A DNA stretch of 39,004 nucleotides from Nitrospirota bacterium. Lineage in GTDB: Bacteria > Nitrospirota > Thermodesulfovibrionia > UBA6902. The position numbers and the translations under genes were made by a program. This document shows positions 24,567 to 33,383 of this stretch, piece by piece. The notes under the pieces were generated by a model. That model was not told where the DNA came from and ran no database searches. It saw nothing but the letters and a program-made list of their open reading frames with translations. The stretch is taken from the NCBI GenBank assembly GCA_016208905.1, contig JACQXG010000044.1, positions 1 through 39,004 on the forward strand, given 5' to 3'. Every line of letters begins with the position of its first letter. Within the stretch, counting starts at the first letter, position 1.

Positions 24567-26672
24567 ATGAAAGAAATTTTGTTACAAAAGATATTCCCTA
24601 TGGGCTCACGCAGAAGAAGGTTCGTTGAGATTTTTTATGAAAGCTTCAGGATCACTTATCGGGAAGGCATAAGCAGGTTTCTCTATCTGGCAATGAACAG
24701 GCTTAGAAGCAGTAAATTGTTCAACAGGTCGTCCAGGCTGGACTTATCAGAAAAATTTTACCCTTTGTCCTTCCCGGCATTTGATAATGCAACTGTTTCA
24801 ATCATTGTCCCGGTTTACAATCAGGCCGTTTATACATTTAACTGTTTGCGGTCTGTTCTGGAAAAGACTTCAGATGTTAATTATGAGATGGTCCTTATCG
24901 ACAATGCCTCCGGCAAAGAAACGGTGGAGATGCTAAGCGCTGTCTCCAATATAAAAATCATCCGCAACAAAGTAAATAAAGGCTTTGTCGCGGCATGCAA
25001 CCAGGGAGCTGAAGAGGCACGGGGCAAGTTTTTACTTTTTCTTAATAACGACACTCAGGTGGAAACAGGCTGGCTCAGCGCCCTTCTGGATATTTTTGAA
25101 AAAGATAAGGCAGCCGGGGCGGCTGGGGCAAAATTAATTTATCCGAACGGGGTCTTACAGGAAGCCGGGGGAATAATATGGGGTGATAAGACCGCCTGGA
25201 ATTATGGAAAATTTGATGACCCGGACAAACCGGAATATTCATATGTAAGAGAAGTAGATTATTGTTCGGGCGCCTGTCTTATGGTCCGCAAAAGCATATT
25301 CGAAAATGCCGGCGGATTTGATGCAAGATATGCTCCGGCATATTGTGAAGATGCTGATCTGTGTTTTGCTGTGAGACAGGCGGGACACAAGGTGATCTTT
25401 CAGCCTAAAAGCAGGGTCATTCATTTTGAGGGGATAACCTCCGGAGGAAAGGTATACAGCGGTCTTAAAAAATATCAGGTCATAAATTTCGAAAAATTTA
25501 CGGACAAATGGTCCCGGGCCATTTCACAACAGCAATTTATGGAGAATGACGGCAGGGCCTTTCTCGCGAGAGACAGAAAACAGGGTAAAAGGATACTGAT
25601 TATTGATCATCATGTCCCGACTCATGATAAAGATGCGGGCTCTTTCTGGATGTACAGCTTTGCAAAGGGACTGTCCAGCATGGGGCACAGGGTCATTTTC
25701 TGGCCGGACAATCTCCATGCTGAACAGCCGTATACAGAGGACCTCCAGCAGGCCGGGATTGAAGTAATATACGGATTCCGGCGCTTTGATAAATACCTGA
25801 ATGATGTTGGAAGGTTTATTGATATTGTTGTACTGACCCGCCAGCATATCGCAATCAAGTACATAGATATGGTCAAAAAACACCTCAAACACGCAAAGGT
25901 CATTTACAGGATGCCTGATCTTGAGTATCTCAGGGAACAGAGGAGGGCACGGCTTGAGGGGAGGAAAGATATGCTGAAGACATCAGAGGAAATCTTTCAG
26001 AGGGAACTTTATCTGTTTAACAAAAGCGATGTTATTATTGCCATAAGCAATGAAGAAAAGGAAATCCTTTTAAAAGAACTGCCCGGAAAGAGGATTGAAA
26101 TCATTCCCCATCCAATAAATAAAATTACTCCGGTCAGCACGCCTTTTGAAAATCGGAAAGACCTGCTTTTTGTGGGCAGTATGCACCCGCCGAATGAGGA
26201 TGCTGTTTTGTATTTTGCAAATGACATTATGCCTATTCTTGACAAGCGGCTCCCGGGTGTTAAACTTTACGCTGTTGGAAGCAATCCGTCAAAGAGACTT
26301 CAGGACTTGAGGGACAAATCAATCTCCGTTACAGGCTTTGTTAAAGATTTGTATCCTTATTTTGATAAATGCAGGGCATATATTGCCCCCTTGAGATACG
26401 GCGCCGGTGTTAAAGGAAAAATTATAGAGGCCATGAGTTTTGGACTGCCGATAGTGACGACGCCAACAGGGGCAGAAGGCCTTAAACTCACAAACGGCGA
26501 TAATATTTTAGTCGCGGACAGCACGGAAGATTTTGCAGATGCAGTAGCGCATCTTTATAATGATAGAGAGTTGTGGGAAAAACTGAGCCGGAATTCCCTG
26601 AAGTATGTTGAGGAATATTTTTCGCAAGAGGTATTTCTTAATCTGATTCAGGAGATTATAAACACAGTATGA
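24567..26672 (+). CDS. Bifunctional glycosyltransferase: GT2 fused to GT4
   Basis: The 701-residue protein joins two glycosyltransferases. After a basic N-terminal stretch, residues about 75-310 form a GT-A domain: VSIIVPVYNQ, LIDNAS, the nucleotide-sugar motif LNNDTQVE, and EDADLCFAVRQAGH, as in rhamnosyl-type GT2 enzymes. Residues about 340-701 form a GT-B domain of family GT4: KRILIIDHHVP, FVGSMHPPNEDAV, and the donor-binding end YGAGVKGKIIEAMSFGLPIVTT. Both active sites look complete, so it may add two sugars in turn. It starts three bases after the radical SAM stop. Such GT2-GT4 fusions are known in surface-glycan clusters; the sugars are not predictable. Confidence 0.92.
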   Translation: MKEILLQKIFPMGSRRRRFVEIFYESFRITYREGISRFLYLAMNRLRSSKLFNRSSRLDLSEKFYPLSFPAFDNATVSIIVPVYNQAVYTFNCLRSVLEKTSDVNYEMVLIDNASGKETVEMLSAVSNIKIIRNKVNKGFVAACNQGAEEARGKFLLFLNNDTQVETGWLSALLDIFEKDKAAGAAGAKLIYPNGVLQEAGGIIWGDKTAWNYGKFDDPDKPEYSYVREVDYCSGACLMVRKSIFENAGGFDARYAPAYCEDADLCFAVRQAGHKVIFQPKSRVIHFEGITSGGKVYSGLKKYQVINFEKFTDKWSRAISQQQFMENDGRAFLARDRKQGKRILIIDHHVPTHDKDAGSFWMYSFAKGLSSMGHRVIFWPDNLHAEQPYTEDLQQAGIEVIYGFRRFDKYLNDVGRFIDIVVLTRQHIAIKYIDMVKKHLKHAKVIYRMPDLEYLREQRRARLEGRKDMLKTSEEIFQRELYLFNKSDVIIAISNEEKEILLKELPGKRIEIIPHPINKITPVSTPFENRKDLLFVGSMHPPNEDAVLYFANDIMPILDKRLPGVKLYAVGSNPSKRLQDLRDKSISVTGFVKDLYPYFDKCRAYIAPLRYGAGVKGKIIEAMSFGLPIVTTPTGAEGLKLTNGDNILVADSTEDFADAVAHLYNDRELWEKLSRNSLKYVEEYFSQEVFLNLIQEIINTV

Positions 26673-26684
26673 AAAAGGAGGGGG

Positions 26685-27800
26685 ATGGAAAAAATTAATC
26701 TTGACTGCCGGTATTTCAGGGGAGATATTCCCTGTAAGCCCCATAAAGAACACGGGGTCCATTGTGACGGGTGCATATATTACGACAAGATAAAATTTAA
26801 GATACTCATAATAAAGCTGGACGCGGTTGGAGATGTATTAAGGACGACCAGCATTTTGCAGGGGTTGAAGGAAAAATACCGGAACTCGCACATTACATGG
26901 CTGACAAGACAGCAGTCCCTGCCTATTTTTGAGAATAATAATATGGTTGATGCCGTCATTGATTATTCTGCGGAGTCTTTCTTGCAGATACAATCAGAGC
27001 ATTTTGACCTGGTTATCAACCCCGACGCAGCTCCGAAAAACGCAAGGCTTGCACAGGCTGCCCGCGGAGACATCAAGATAGGTTTCGGTTATCATGGAAA
27101 GGGACACGTCTACCCGTTTAATGATAATGCTCAAAAATGGTTTGAGATGGGACTGTTCGATGACGTGAAAAAGGCCAATACCCTTACGTACCAGCAAATC
27201 ATACTCGACATGATAGGTTTATCTCCATCAAGCCATGAGATAGCGCTGAATTTGAGTGATGATGAGGAAAGGTTTGCAGAGGATTTCTGCAATAAACATA
27301 ACATCGACAGGAGTAAATTAAAGATCGGCCTCAATACAGGAGCCGGTGGGAGATGGGATTTCAAAAAATGGACGGTGAAAGGCTTTTCCCGTCTCATCGA
27401 AATGATTATCGGCTCACTGCCGGAAGCGCCGATTCTTTTGTACGGCGGGCCTGAAGAAAAAGAGAGAAATGAATATTTAAGCAGAACATATGCCGGTACT
27501 GTCATAGATACGGGCTGCGATAATTCCCTGAGGGAGTTTATATCTCTGCTTAACATTTGCGACATCCTCGTCACAGGAGACACGATGGCCCTGCACATGG
27601 CTCTGGGATTGCATAAAAAGGTTGTCGCCTTGATGGGACCCACATCTCCTTCGGAGATAGAACTTTACGGGCGTGGTAAGATCATTTGCGCAGATATGGA
27701 CTGCCTTTGCTGCTATAAACAAACCTGCGAAGAGCGTCCGAATTGCATGGAACTGATCCCGCCGGAAACGGTGCTTAACACTATAAAGGAGCTGATATAA
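26685..27800 (+). CDS. Glycosyltransferase family 9 (heptosyltransferase-like) with Cys-rich ends
   Basis: The 371-residue protein shows the GT9 fold: KILIIKLDAVGDVLRTTSIL at about residues 38-57, IGLNTGAGGRWDFKKW, GGPEEKER and the donor-site DTMALHMALGLHKKVVALMGPTSP. GT9 enzymes add ADP-heptose to lipopolysaccharide core. Unusual are a Cys-rich N-terminal extension (C8, C17, C27, C30) and a C-terminal cluster CADMDCLCCYKQTC...C, which together could bind a metal; the latter pattern is seen in some GT9 relatives. ATG 26685 has a strong AAGGAGGGGG. It starts 12 bp after the fusion glycosyltransferase. Confidence 0.9.
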   Translation: MEKINLDCRYFRGDIPCKPHKEHGVHCDGCIYYDKIKFKILIIKLDAVGDVLRTTSILQGLKEKYRNSHITWLTRQQSLPIFENNNMVDAVIDYSAESFLQIQSEHFDLVINPDAAPKNARLAQAARGDIKIGFGYHGKGHVYPFNDNAQKWFEMGLFDDVKKANTLTYQQIILDMIGLSPSSHEIALNLSDDEERFAEDFCNKHNIDRSKLKIGLNTGAGGRWDFKKWTVKGFSRLIEMIIGSLPEAPILLYGGPEEKERNEYLSRTYAGTVIDTGCDNSLREFISLLNICDILVTGDTMALHMALGLHKKVVALMGPTSPSEIELYGRGKIICADMDCLCCYKQTCEERPNCMELIPPETVLNTIKELI

Positions 27801-28982
27801 TTGCGGCTGCTTATTGTTACCCCATTCTTCCCCCGCGCAAAAGTCCACCATGCAGGCGGGAAATTTGTTTATGAGTTGATAAAGGCATTATCCCGCAGGC
27901 ATAAAGTTCATCTCCTGTCCAGGATTGAACCGGGGGAAATAAAGTACGTAAGCGAAATGGAGGAATTTTGCGAAGATATCAGGATTTTCAGATTTGGAAC
28001 ACCGGATCGTTCAAATCCTCTGAGGACGCTGTTCATCACAATGTCATACCTTCGCCTGGCTTTAATGGCCAACAGGCTTATTCGCGATCATATCTTTGAT
28101 ATAATCCAGGTCGAACACTCCGAAACAGGGCTGCTCATGAAAAAGACAGCACATTCAGTAATGATTCTTGATGCCCATGATGTGATATCAAAGCCCGCCG
28201 GCAGAAGGCATCTTGCGGCCAGGGGGGCCTTACAGAGATGCATAGGCTGGCTGAAGTGGCAAATCATTAAAAAGATGGAGGTCCATATTACGGGGAAATT
28301 TGATCATGTCTTTACCCGCTCGGCCATGGACAGGGACATTATTCTTGATCTCTGTCCGGATGTAAAAGTCAGCGTAGTCCCCCATTTAGTCATGTCCCCT
28401 GCTCCGGCAGATAACATCACAAAAGAAGAAAACAGCATCTTGTTTGTCGGCGCCATGGGCAGGGACGTGAACATTCAGGCAGCGCTCTTTATATGTAAAA
28501 AGATACTCCCTTTAGTCCGGGAAAAAATCGATAATGTTAAAATCTATATCGCAGGCCATAATCCTCCGGATGAAGTCAGGGTATTGGCAGACGAGTCGGC
28601 CCATGTCGTTGTCACCGGTTTTGTTCATGATCTTGCTTTCTATTACCGCAGGGCCGCCATATTTGTCAGCCCCATATTCATCGGGGGAGGCATCATTGCC
28701 AAAAACATTGAGGCCATGTCATACGGTCTGCCGGTCGTGACAACAGCAATCGGCAATGAGGGGATCAAAGCAGTCCCCGGGCAAGACCTTATAACAGCTG
28801 AAACAGCCGGAGAATTTGCCGGCGCTGTCATTTCACTTTTAAAAGATCATAACAGGATGCAGTTAATCGGGCAAAATGCCAGGAAATATTTTGAGAATAA
28901 TTTTGATATGGATTCCATCATAAATAAAGTTGAGAGGATTTATGGAGAGCTCTGTCCCGCTGGTATCGATAGTCATTCCTAA
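27801..28982 (+). CDS. Glycosyltransferase family 4
   Basis: The 393-residue protein is a GT-B enzyme of family GT4: LLIVTPFFPRAKVHHAGGKFVYEL at the start, VEHSETGLL, LDAHDV, FVGAMGRDVN, and the donor-binding motif FIGGGIIAKNIEAMSYGLPVVTT near residue 300. TTG 27801 follows the previous stop directly and has AAGGAG nine bases upstream. It resembles the GT4 half of the fusion gene 24567-26672 (same FVGAM and EAMSYGLPVVTT positions), so the two may share an ancestor. Overlaps the next gene by about 41 bp. Confidence 0.9.
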   Translation: MRLLIVTPFFPRAKVHHAGGKFVYELIKALSRRHKVHLLSRIEPGEIKYVSEMEEFCEDIRIFRFGTPDRSNPLRTLFITMSYLRLALMANRLIRDHIFDIIQVEHSETGLLMKKTAHSVMILDAHDVISKPAGRRHLAARGALQRCIGWLKWQIIKKMEVHITGKFDHVFTRSAMDRDIILDLCPDVKVSVVPHLVMSPAPADNITKEENSILFVGAMGRDVNIQAALFICKKILPLVREKIDNVKIYIAGHNPPDEVRVLADESAHVVVTGFVHDLAFYYRRAAIFVSPIFIGGGIIAKNIEAMSYGLPVVTTAIGNEGIKAVPGQDLITAETAGEFAGAVISLLKDHNRMQLIGQNARKYFENNFDMDSIINKVERIYGELCPAGIDSHS

Positions 28983-29970
28983 CTTAAACGGCATGGTATA
29001 TTTGCCGGACTGCCTTTCATCGATACAGAACCAGACTTATAAAAAATTTGAGGTGATAGTCGTTGACAACGCCTCCAATGACGGCTCTGTTGAATTCATC
29101 AAAACCAGCTTCCCCAGGACAATAATCATTGAAAACCGTGAAAACAAGGGGTTTGCAAAGGCAAACAATCAGGGGATAGCAGTTGCTAAAGGGGACTATA
29201 TTGCCACTCTCAATAATGACACAAAAGCGGACAGGGACTGGCTTTTACATTTAATCAGCGCAGCCGTGGCATCTGATGCCTCGGTCGGTATGTGGGCGCC
29301 TAAAATCCTTTCTCTGAATCCGCCCCACCTCATTGACTCGGTGGGAGGACTTCTTCTTTACCGGGACGGGATCGCCAAGGGAAGGGGCCGGCTTGAGGAG
29401 GACAAAGGACAAAACGACGGGCTCTCCCATATCCTTTTCCCCAGTGCATGCAGCGCGCTCTACAGGAAAAAGATGCTTGATGAAATCGGCTGTTTTGACG
29501 AGGATTTTTTCGCATACTGTGAAGACAATGATCTTGGACTCAGGGCAAGACGCGCCGGCTGGAAGGCCCTGTCCACGCCGCAGGCAGTTGTATACCATGT
29601 ATATTCCGGGACAGGAGGCGAGTACTCAAGCAAAAAGGCTTTTCTCGTAGAGCGGAATCATCTGTGGGTTGCGTGGAAGAATTTCCCTGTATCATGGATT
29701 TTCGCATTGCCATTTTATATTGTCATGAGATACGTGATACAGTTATATGGAACAGCGGCCGGGAAAGGCAGCGCTGCAAAATTCAAGGAATCTCATTCAT
29801 TCCTGGATATTGTGAGCACGCTGATAAGGGCATATGCATCCGCATTCAGGGGGCTTCCCTCGATTATGAAAAAAAGAAGGGAAATGAAGAGGACTATTTC
29901 AGAGACTGAATATCGCCGGATTCTGAAAAAACATACCATAAGCGCAAAAAAAATATCTTTGATAGATTGA
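28942..29970 (+). CDS. GT2 glycosyltransferase (rhamnosyltransferase-like)
   Basis: The 342-residue protein starts with VSIVIPNLNGMVYLPDCLSS and has VVDNASNDGS, TLNNDTKADRDWL and FDEDFFAYCEDNDLGLRARRAGW, the full set of GT-A motifs of WbbL-type rhamnosyltransferases. A hydrophobic segment at about 248-268 and a basic C-terminus suggest membrane contact. ATG 28942 is preferred over TTG 28930 because GAGAGGA stands six bases upstream. The overlap with the preceding GT4 gene indicates coupled translation. Confidence 0.9.
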   Translation: MESSVPLVSIVIPNLNGMVYLPDCLSSIQNQTYKKFEVIVVDNASNDGSVEFIKTSFPRTIIIENRENKGFAKANNQGIAVAKGDYIATLNNDTKADRDWLLHLISAAVASDASVGMWAPKILSLNPPHLIDSVGGLLLYRDGIAKGRGRLEEDKGQNDGLSHILFPSACSALYRKKMLDEIGCFDEDFFAYCEDNDLGLRARRAGWKALSTPQAVVYHVYSGTGGEYSSKKAFLVERNHLWVAWKNFPVSWIFALPFYIVMRYVIQLYGTAAGKGSAAKFKESHSFLDIVSTLIRAYASAFRGLPSIMKKRREMKRTISETEYRRILKKHTISAKKISLID

Positions 29971-29989
29971 TAACAATCAGGACCATATA

Positions 29990-30676
29990 ATGAAAATACT
30001 TGTAGTCATTCCCGCGTATAATGAAAGTGAAAATATAAGCGATGTTATTGATGACCTGAGGCAGGACTTTCCACAGGGAGACTCTCTTATCATTAATGAC
30101 GGTTCTGAAGATGAAACATCTTCCGTTGCCCGTTCGCTGGACTGCCGGGTAATTGACCTGCCCTACAACATCGGCATCGGTGGGTCCGTTCAAACCGGGA
30201 TCATTTACGCCATCAGAGAGAACTTTGACGTAGTGGTCCAGTTTGATGGTGACGGCCAGCATATTGCCATGGAGATTGAAAAGATATTAGCGCCTGTCTC
30301 TGAAGGGGCGGATATTGTCATAGGATCGCGCTTTCTGGGGGGGAACAGATATACATCGTCTATTATCAGAAAAATGGGTATAACAATCTTTGCCCGGATC
30401 ATGTCACTTATCTGCGGACAGAAGCTCACGGACACGACTTCGGGGTTCAGGGCTTATGGCAGGAAGGCGATTGATTTGTTCAGTGATTATTACCCCGAGG
30501 ATTATCCTGAAGTTGAAGCCCTGATCCTGGCCCATAAAAATAATTTAATCATAAGGGAAGTCCCTGCTGCGATGAGGCAGCGTATTAAAGGCAAGTCATC
30601 TATAACGCCATTACGTTCAATCTATTACATGGTCAAAGTGCTCCTTGCAGTATTTGTTGATATATTGAAAAAATAA
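29990..30676 (+). CDS. GT2 polyprenyl-phosphate glycosyltransferase (DPM1-like)
   Basis: The 228-residue protein is a compact dolichol-phosphate-mannose-synthase-like GT2: VVIPAYNESENI, INDGSEDET, NIGIGGSVQTG, the metal motif QFDGDGQH, and GSRFLGGN followed by DTTSGFRAY. There are no multi-pass helices, only a hydrophobic end. These enzymes load a sugar onto a polyprenyl phosphate, which GT-C transferases then use on the periplasmic side. The neighbour DUF2304 and the two GT-C-like genes downstream fit that scheme; the connection is inference. Confidence 0.92.
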   Translation: MKILVVIPAYNESENISDVIDDLRQDFPQGDSLIINDGSEDETSSVARSLDCRVIDLPYNIGIGGSVQTGIIYAIRENFDVVVQFDGDGQHIAMEIEKILAPVSEGADIVIGSRFLGGNRYTSSIIRKMGITIFARIMSLICGQKLTDTTSGFRAYGRKAIDLFSDYYPEDYPEVEALILAHKNNLIIREVPAAMRQRIKGKSSITPLRSIYYMVKVLLAVFVDILKK

Positions 30677-30774
30677 TAAGACAGAATCACAAAGGCACAA
30701 AGAATGCCGGACGTTAAATAAACATTTGCATCTGAAAATTGACATAATTATTCCAGATATTTTCTAATACATAC

Positions 30775-31131
30775 ATGCAGCTCGTCCAGGTCCTGTCAAT
30801 AATTGTAAGCGCATTAATCTTTCTCTTCGTCATAGAGTTAATACGGCGAGGGGCCTTTAAAGAAAAGTACGCTCTCCTTTGGCTGCTTGCATCTGTTGTA
30901 CTGCTTGTCCTTTCCATTTGGAGAAGACTTCTTGATTATCTTGCATTGATGTTCGGATTTTTTTATCCCCCTTCCTTCCTTTTTCTCCTCGGATTCGGGT
31001 TCCTGCTGTTAATAACACTGCACTTCTCCATTGTCATATCCAACCTGAGTGAAAAAAATAAAAAGTTGACACAGGAACTGGGACTCATAAGAGAGGAGAT
31101 TGACCGGATAAAGAAGGCGGGAAAGTTTTAG
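30775..31131 (+). CDS. DUF2304 small membrane protein
   Basis: The 118-residue protein has three hydrophobic helices (about 5-22, 30-48, 62-85), with RRGAFKEKYALLWLLASVVLL between the first two, then a charged C-terminal coiled coil (LSEKNKKLTQELGLIREEIDRIKK). This matches DUF2304, a family regularly found next to DPM1-like glycosyltransferases, as here (98 bp downstream). It may anchor or help that enzyme; function not established. Confidence 0.85.
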   Translation: MQLVQVLSIIVSALIFLFVIELIRRGAFKEKYALLWLLASVVLLVLSIWRRLLDYLALMFGFFYPPSFLFLLGFGFLLLITLHFSIVISNLSEKNKKLTQELGLIREEIDRIKKAGKF

Positions 31132-31152
31132 CCGGCATGTCTTTTTATCTTT

Positions 31153-33213
31153 TTATCGCCTTTTCACGTTTATTGCGGCCTCTATTTCCTTTGCCTTCTC
31201 ATAATGGAATGCTGCCCTGTCGTGCTTACCCTTCTCTGCGTATGCATCTCCCAGTTGATAGTGGGCCTGGGCATAGTCGGGGCGTATCTCAATGGCCCTG
31301 TTAAATGACAATATTGCTTTATCAATTCTTCCCGTATATCTATAAAGATATCCCAGATTATAATAAGCTTTATCATATCCCGGATCTTTAGCAACAGCCA
31401 TTTCAAAATATTCAATTGCCTTATCTGCCTGTCCCAGTTTTGAATAGGCGATACCGAAATTGTAAAAGGCAGCGGCATTGCCCGGGTCCGCTGAAACTGC
31501 CTTTTCAAAATATTCAACGGCCTTACTCAGTTCTCCTTTCCGGAGGTAGATTGTTCCAATATTATTGTATGCCTTTCCATAATCCGGCCTTATATCAACC
31601 GCCTTCAGGAAGTACCGCAATGCGCGGTCAAACTCCACTTTTTGTACATAGGCAACTCCGAGATTATAGTGGGCCTTGGCATAGTCAGGCCTTACGGCAA
31701 CTGCCTTACTAAGATAATAAACAGCATTGTCCGGTTGGCCTTTCTCAATATAGGCATCTCCCAGATTTGTTAATGCTATTTCATGATGAGGACTCTTCTC
31801 TACAACATCCTTCCACAGAGTGACCCCGTCTTTCCATACGGAGTTTCTGGCATATGTAGAAGCTGACAGTATTACAATGATAAAAACAAAAACCGGAACA
31901 ACGGCTGCTTTAATACGGGGGAATTTGTCCTTGAGCTTATCTGCCGCAACAAAAACAGAGGTCGTTATTGCAATAAAGGCCCCGGCTGACGCGAGATAAA
32001 CCCTGTGCTCAAATATTACATGCAATATAGGGATAATGCTTGACTCTACGGACAGCGTCACGAAAAACCAGAATATACCAAAGGCAATAAACCGTGAATA
32101 GTGAGGCTGTGAGTTTGGAGTTTTGAATCCGGTGTTTGTCGCTGAACGCTGAACGCTGAATGCCGGGCGATAACAAAGATATATCCCGAGACCCAACACG
32201 GATAAGAGAAACAAAAAAGACAGAAATACATCAGGCTCCGAAAATGAATTATATACCGGATAATCATAGAGAAGATTCTGATTTACCGGCAGAAATATCA
32301 ATCTTATATATGTAACTATGACCCTGCACTGGGTATAAAAATAGTCCATCCTTGATAACTGTGTCTCAAGCTTCGTTACCCCGCCAACATCGCCTATCAC
32401 TTCTCCAACTGGCTTGTTAATATCTATGAGGCTTAATGGAATAATCAGCATAGTCAGAAGAAGCGGCACAAGCATCAACAATCGCTTCCTGATCTTTCCT
32501 TCAAAGAAAATGAATTCATAAAGACCGGCCATAACCGGCAGGGTAAATGCAATGCTCTTTGTCTTCATCGCAAGTATTGCGGAAAAGACAGAGCCCAGAT
32601 ACCAGATGACAGATGATAGATTTGAAGATTTTTCGTCTTTCTTCTGACTTCCTGCTTCTGCCTTCCGTGCCGTGTATTCTGAGTTCTGAGTTCCGTGTTC
32701 TGTGTTCTGTATTCTGAATTTCACATACATGACAAGGGAGAGAAGATAAAACATGGCTGCAAGTGACGCGAGTCTCTGAACAATATATGTAACTGCCTGT
32801 GTCTGTAAAGGATGGGCAACAAAAAGGAGGGCTGAAAAAAGAGCGATCAGATTCGTATGGAATTTATAATCAACAATACGATTTATTACCGGAGTTTTTA
32901 ACGTGAGAATAACGAGACAGTAGACAAGGACGGCATTTATGAGATGAATCATGAGATTAAAAACATGATATCCGGTGACATCCAGGCCGTGCATTTTGTA
33001 ATTCAGCGCAAACGTCAAATAACTGATATATCGTGCATTAAAAAGCTCCTGGTTTGAAGAAAAAGGGTGGGCGAAATTATTCAGGTCCTTAATAACAGCA
33101 TTCTCTGGAATATTATTTATGTCATCAAATTGAAAGGGGACATTAAAAGTATTTGAATAAACTGCGAGGCCGAGGAATACAATTAATAATATATTAACAG
33201 CATGCTTATTCAT
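31153..33213 (-). CDS. TMTC-like GT-C membrane protein with six C-terminal TPRs
   Basis: The 686-residue protein has an N-terminal polytopic part with the GT-C-type first-loop motif FQFDDINNIPENAVIKDL (about residues 28-45) and the TMTC-like YHVFNLMIHLINAV and VTYIVQRLASL. Six canonical TPRs of 34 residues follow at the C-terminus (from about residue 478, HEIALTNLGDAY onwards). Relatives are thought to be membrane O-glycosyltransferases using polyprenyl-phosphate sugars. Two hydrophilic loops (YRPAFSVQRSATNTG and RIQNTEHGTQNSEYTARKA) are encoded by repetitive spacer-like DNA and look inserted. The gene is convergent with the glycan operon. The enzymatic role is inference. Confidence 0.82.
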   Translation of the reverse strand: MNKHAVNILLIVFLGLAVYSNTFNVPFQFDDINNIPENAVIKDLNNFAHPFSSNQELFNARYISYLTFALNYKMHGLDVTGYHVFNLMIHLINAVLVYCLVILTLKTPVINRIVDYKFHTNLIALFSALLFVAHPLQTQAVTYIVQRLASLAAMFYLLSLVMYVKFRIQNTEHGTQNSEYTARKAEAGSQKKDEKSSNLSSVIWYLGSVFSAILAMKTKSIAFTLPVMAGLYEFIFFEGKIRKRLLMLVPLLLTMLIIPLSLIDINKPVGEVIGDVGGVTKLETQLSRMDYFYTQCRVIVTYIRLIFLPVNQNLLYDYPVYNSFSEPDVFLSFLFLLSVLGLGIYLCYRPAFSVQRSATNTGFKTPNSQPHYSRFIAFGIFWFFVTLSVESSIIPILHVIFEHRVYLASAGAFIAITTSVFVAADKLKDKFPRIKAAVVPVFVFIIVILSASTYARNSVWKDGVTLWKDVVEKSPHHEIALTNLGDAYIEKGQPDNAVYYLSKAVAVRPDYAKAHYNLGVAYVQKVEFDRALRYFLKAVDIRPDYGKAYNNIGTIYLRKGELSKAVEYFEKAVSADPGNAAAFYNFGIAYSKLGQADKAIEYFEMAVAKDPGYDKAYYNLGYLYRYTGRIDKAILSFNRAIEIRPDYAQAHYQLGDAYAEKGKHDRAAFHYEKAKEIEAAINVKRR
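32101..32166 (-). repeat. In-frame insertion of repetitive word DNA (TTCAGCGTTCAGCG)
   Basis: On the minus strand this stretch reads as repeated words CATTCAGCGTTCAGCG and CAAAACTCCAAACTCAC, a pattern of intergenic low-complexity DNA, yet it lies inside the TPR membrane-protein gene and encodes SVQRSATNTGFKTPNSQPH in a loop between two predicted helices. It keeps the frame. Confidence 0.6.
32641..32720 (-). repeat. In-frame insertion of repetitive word DNA (CAGAACACAGAACACGG)
   Basis: The minus strand shows words of 8-10 bases such as CAGAATACAGAACACAG, GAACTCAGAACTCAG and GGCAGAAGCAGG, read in frame as a polar loop rich in Asn, Thr, Gln and Lys (IQNTEHGTQNSEYTARKA) directly after a transmembrane helix. 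The word GAACACAGAA also occurs in the spacer at 5064-5118. Confidence 0.65.
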
Positions 33214-33295
33214 GCTCTAATTGTGCACTAATAAATATTAAGCTTGCAAGTTTGTGATAAGGTTTGTGATAAGGTCTGTTCGCGCAACGCCTTGA

Positions 33296-33325
33296 CATGC
33301 CTGATTCTACAGGCATGCCTTTTTT
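33296..33325 (+). terminator. Orphan intrinsic terminator-like hairpin
   Basis: CATGCCTG (33296-33303) and CAGGCATG (33310-33317) form an 8-bp stem with a 6-base loop, then CC and six T. On the plus strand no gene ends just before it. It precedes the membrane-protein gene at 33384 and follows a tandem 12-bp repeat GTTTGTGATAAG (33250-33261, 33262-33273). It may end an unseen short transcript or work as an attenuator. Confidence 0.6.
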
Positions 33326-33383
33326 ATATACATTTTTTTAGTTAATATATATTCCAGCGATAAATAATTAGAATTTAAAAACA

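Noticed and set aside
33292-33330. Promoter TTGACA before the GT-C-like gene
   Set aside because: TTGACA occurs at 33292-33297 but no -10 box lies 16-18 bp downstream; TATATA is 28 bp away.
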